Assembly (NCBI GenBank): GCA_937958735.1
Contig: CALGNG010000243.1
Span: 1-8,996, forward strand
Direction: 5' to 3'
DNA length: 8,996 nt
DNA from: an uncultured Aquimarina sp.
GTDB lineage: Bacteria; Bacteroidota; Bacteroidia; Flavobacteriales; Flavobacteriaceae
Shown here: piece after piece, positions 7,270 to 8,996 of the stretch
Layout of the letters: each line of letters begins with the position of its first letter
How positions within the stretch are numbered: the stretch's first letter is position 1
Notes under the pieces: model-generated
Database searches by the model: none
What the model saw: the letters and a program-made list of their open reading frames with translations, nothing else
Told to the model about the DNA's origin: nothing
Made by a program: the position numbers and the translations under genes

Positions 7270-8409
7270 TTATAATAAGCCTTTAGTACTAGGTAAAAAC
7301 ATTTTATTTGGATCCCTCTTTACTGCCATTTTCATAGCCTTAGCAAAAGCCTTAAAAATACCCTCTATTTTGTGATGTTCATTCACTCCTTCTGCCTTAA
7401 CATTAAGATTACATTTTGCCCCATCTGTAAAAGATTTAAACAAATGGAAAAACATTTCTGTAGGCATACTCCCTATCATTTCTCTTTTAAAATCGGCATC
7501 CCATTCCAGCCAATTGCGCCCTCCAAAATCCACTGCTACTTGAGCCAGACAATCGTCCATAGGCAAACAAAAACCATAACGCTCTATACCTAGCTTATTA
7601 CCTAAAGCTTTATTAAATAATTCTCCCAAAGCAATCATGGTGTCTTCTACTGTATGGTGCTCGTCTACGTGCAAGTCTCCATCTACCTTTATAGTTAAAT
7701 CCATAGATCCATGTCTACCAATTTGATCTAGCATATGGTCAAAAAAGTCCAAGCCTGTAGAAATATCATTTTTACCAGAACCATCTAAGTTCAATTTTAT
7801 GTAAATCTTCGTCTCGTTTGTATTTCTTGTAATTTCAGAAACTCTATCATCTAATTTTAAAAACTCGTATATCTCTTTCCAATCTGTAGTCGTAATAGCT
7901 ATAGAATTAAGGATCTCCACTTTATTAGCCTCTGTTTCATTTGCTCCTAAATCAGGATTTTCAGACAAAAAGATACCCTTAGCCCCTAAATTTTTAGCTA
8001 ATTCCATATCTGTAATACGATCCCCTAACACAAAAGAGTTTTCTAAATCATATTCTTCTTTATTAAAGTACTTTGTTAACAAACCTGTTTTAGGCTTTCG
8101 AGTTACTGCATTTTCATGCGGAAAAGTTTTATCTATATATATATCCGTAAACTCAACCGATTCTTTTTTAAATGCTTCAATTATTTTATTCTGTGCTGGC
8201 CAAAAAGTCTCTTCAGGAAAAGAATTGGTACCCAATCCATCCTGATTGGTTATCATTACCAATTCATAATCTAACTCCTTGGCTATTCTAGCCATGTATT
8301 GAAAAACTTTAGGGTAATATTCTAGTTTCTCTAAACTATCTAATTGATAATCTACTGGTGGTTCCAAAACCAAAGTTCCATCCCTATCTATAAATAATAC
8401 TTTTTTCAT
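7270..8409 (-). CDS. hisB: Bifunctional histidinol-phosphatase / imidazoleglycerol-phosphate dehydratase
   Basis: HisB does the imidazoleglycerol-phosphate dehydratase and histidinol-phosphatase steps of histidine synthesis. I start it at ATG 8409, giving 379 residues and the canonical opening [13 protein letters not shown]; a longer reading would need a GTG at 8421 and adds only four residues. The N-terminal HAD phosphatase (about 1-165) has D8 and D10, T54 ([10 protein letters not shown]), K105 (TRKPKTG) and GDRITD with D130 and D134. The C-terminal dehydratase (about 190-379) has [13 protein letters not shown], the metal-binding repeats EHHTVED (H251, H252) and EHHKIE (H345, H346), and the usual ending LPSTKGLL. 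The zinc-loop cysteines of E. coli HisB are absent here ([14 protein letters not shown]), which I recall as common in Bacteroidota. It stands alone, with no other his gene beside it and its own terminator. Confidence 0.96.
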   Translation of the reverse strand: MKKVLFIDRDGTLVLEPPVDYQLDSLEKLEYYPKVFQYMARIAKELDYELVMITNQDGLGTNSFPEETFWPAQNKIIEAFKKESVEFTDIYIDKTFPHENAVTRKPKTGLLTKYFNKEEYDLENSFVLGDRITDMELAKNLGAKGIFLSENPDLGANETEANKVEILNSIAITTTDWKEIYEFLKLDDRVSEITRNTNETKIYIKLNLDGSGKNDISTGLDFFDHMLDQIGRHGSMDLTIKVDGDLHVDEHHTVEDTMIALGELFNKALGNKLGIERYGFCLPMDDCLAQVAVDFGGRNWLEWDADFKREMIGSMPTEMFFHLFKSFTDGAKCNLNVKAEGVNEHHKIEGIFKAFAKAMKMAVKRDPNKMFLPSTKGLL

Positions 8410-8431
8410 AAATCTAAACACTTTTGCAAAG

Positions 8432-8439
8432 CAAAATTA
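8432..8439 (-). promoter_or_regulatory. Probable -7 promoter box for hisB
   Basis: The minus strand reads TAATTTTG, an exact match to TAnnTTTG, ending 22 nt before the ATG at 8409. No convincing -33 element is seen. The context GCTTAATTTTGC followed by AAAAG closely parallels the ccsA promoter region. It supports the ATG at 8409, which leaves a leader of roughly 15 nt, although the GTG at 8421 would also lie downstream. Confidence 0.5.
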
Positions 8440-8612
8440 AGCAAAGCAGCCTTGATTTTCGAATTTGATAGAATATTTTATAAATTATATATTTAACTCC
8501 CAAAACAACCAATCCTAAAAACAGCAACTTAATATCTAAAACTTTAAATTCACCATTTAAACAGATATTAATTTGCAATTGAAAGTAAATAAATTCAATT
8601 TTTGATGTGTTT

Positions 8613-8654
8613 TTTATCTGATTTATCGATCTCTTTATCGATTTTTATTATCGA
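8613..8654. repeat. Short tandem TTTATCGAT-type repeats
   Basis: TTTATCGAT occurs at 8622-8630 and again at 8634-8642, followed by ATTATCGA at 8647-8654 and preceded by the degenerate TTTATCTGA at 8613-8621. Start-to-start spacings are 9, 12 and 13 bp. ATCGAT is a palindrome, so each full copy contains a two-fold symmetric core. Such a cluster upstream of a start codon could be a regulator-binding region; that role is inferred only. Confidence 0.5.
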
Positions 8655-8695
8655 AAACGAAATTCATAGCCGAAAATTCCTTGATTTAAAGGATA

Positions 8696-8717
8696 TTAGG
8701 GAGTAACTATCTCCTAA
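8696..8717 (+). promoter_or_regulatory. Small leader hairpin before the surface protein gene
   Basis: TTAGGGAG (8696-8703) can pair with CTCCTAA (8711-8717), with one bulged G and a 7-nt loop, ending 6 nt before the start codon at 8724. If transcribed it would sit at the ribosome entry site and could dampen translation. It could also be an operator or chance. Confidence 0.3.
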
Positions 8718-8723
8718 ATTCGT

Positions 8724-8996
8724 ATGAAATTAAAATTACTCTTCATAATATTTTTGTCATATTTCTTCAATACAACTGTATTGGGACAAGTGAAAATTGG
8801 TGATAATCCAGACTTAATACACCCATCTTCTATATTAGAATTAGAAAGTAATTCTAAAGTATTACAATATGCAACAGGAGAAGTAAAGAATCTAGAAGAA
8901 GCAAAGGCAGATTTAGAAAGTATTATTGTAAAATATAATTTACCAAAGAACAATTTTTGGATATACGCAATAGAAATAAAAACAGATAAACAATTT
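8724..8996 (+). CDS. Secreted, probably surface-exposed protein, N-terminal part only
   Basis: An open frame of 91 codons runs from ATG 8724 to the window end without a stop. It starts with a Sec signal peptide (MKLKLLFIIFLSYFF, likely cleaved before Q22 in VLGQVKIG). The mature start QVKIGDNPDLIHPSSILELESNSKVL (written here by its blocks: VKIGDNP at 23-29, PSSILELES at 34-42) is a pattern I know from the N-termini of flavobacterial cell-surface proteins. In those the text usually continues with a VLVxxR-type strand and a module for an 'annotated value' of the outer face. Here it instead continues into a charged helical stretch (GEVKNLEEAKADLESIIVKYN, about residues 52-72) and then a beta-like segment NNFWIYAIEIKT. 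The function is unknown; the gene may encode a long adhesin-like or type IX-secreted protein, but the C-terminus is not visible. Confidence 0.75.
   Translation, partial: MKLKLLFIIFLSYFFNTTVLGQVKIGDNPDLIHPSSILELESNSKVLQYATGEVKNLEEAKADLESIIVKYNLPKNNFWIYAIEIKTDKQF

Larger units (their letters stand above)
8410..8723. other. Divergent intergenic region between hisB and the surface protein gene
   Basis: This is 314 bp of AT-rich spacer with no convincing ORF. On the hisB side it holds the -7 box (8432-8439) and several GCAAAG words. On the other side it holds the TTTATCGAT-type repeats (8613-8654), three CGAAAA/CGAAAT words (8652-8657, 8658-8663, 8671-8676), and a small hairpin just before the start codon at 8724. 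I see no exact TAnnTTTG box directed to the right-hand gene; the nearest near-match is around 8568-8574. Confidence 0.6.

Noticed and set aside
7372..7593. Plus-strand open frame opposite hisB
   Set aside because: It is antisense to the dehydratase domain's metal-binding motifs.
8410..8421. GTG start at 8421 for hisB
   Set aside because: It would add four residues before the canonical [13 protein letters not shown]; the ATG at 8409 is preferred.
8714..8953. Minus-strand open frame opposite the secreted protein at the window end
   Set aside because: The plus frame has a signal peptide and a family-like mature start; the minus frame has neither.
1..8996. CRISPR array, tRNA, rRNA, insertion sequence, phage or defence gene
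   Set aside because: I looked on both strands and saw no regular repeat-spacer pattern, cloverleaf, transposase motif or terminal inverted repeats.

Overview
The window looks like ordinary chromosome from a member of the Bacteroidota, most likely a marine-type Flavobacteriaceae. The DNA is AT-rich (about one third G+C by eye) and starts lack Shine-Dalgarno sequences. Two genes have flavobacterial -7 boxes (TAnnTTTG) just upstream. The gene content also fits: a fused CcsBA cytochrome c assembly protein, menaquinone genes, bifunctional HisB, a DUF2520/HAD-phosphatase pair, and a secreted protein with the N-terminal style of flavobacterial surface proteins.

Layout. Positions 1-3044 (minus) hold a large CcsBA (ResB+CcsA) cytochrome c synthase, cut by the window edge about 40 residues before its expected C-terminus. 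Divergent from it, 3161-4433 (plus) holds two overlapping genes, a Rossmann/DUF2520 protein and a KdsC-like HAD phosphatase. They are followed by a long imperfect hairpin that may end the transcript. A 381-bp AT-rich stretch with no gene leads to 4815-5243 (plus), a small secreted protein I do not recognise. Convergent with it, 5254-7189 (minus) is a menA-menC pair with a 1-bp gap. Upstream of menA lies a strong intrinsic terminator, then hisB (7270-8409, minus), which stands alone with its own promoter-like box. A 314-bp divergent spacer containing short tandem TTTATCGAT-type repeats separates hisB from the start of a secreted, probably surface-exposed protein (8724 to the window end, plus).

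How the genes fit together. CcsBA attaches heme to c-type cytochromes outside the cytoplasmic membrane. MenC and MenA make the menaquinone that feeds that electron transport chain, so the two blocks are linked by respiration. HisB does two steps of histidine synthesis. The KdsC-like phosphatase may act on a sugar phosphate for the cell envelope.

I found no mobile element, CRISPR array, tRNA, rRNA or defence system. The least ordinary parts are the 4434-5243 segment (orphan secreted gene, long hairpin, and an exact 18-bp repeat shared with the phosphatase gene), the repeat-bearing spacer at 8613-8717, and the incomplete secreted protein after it. None of these is strong evidence for a new system.
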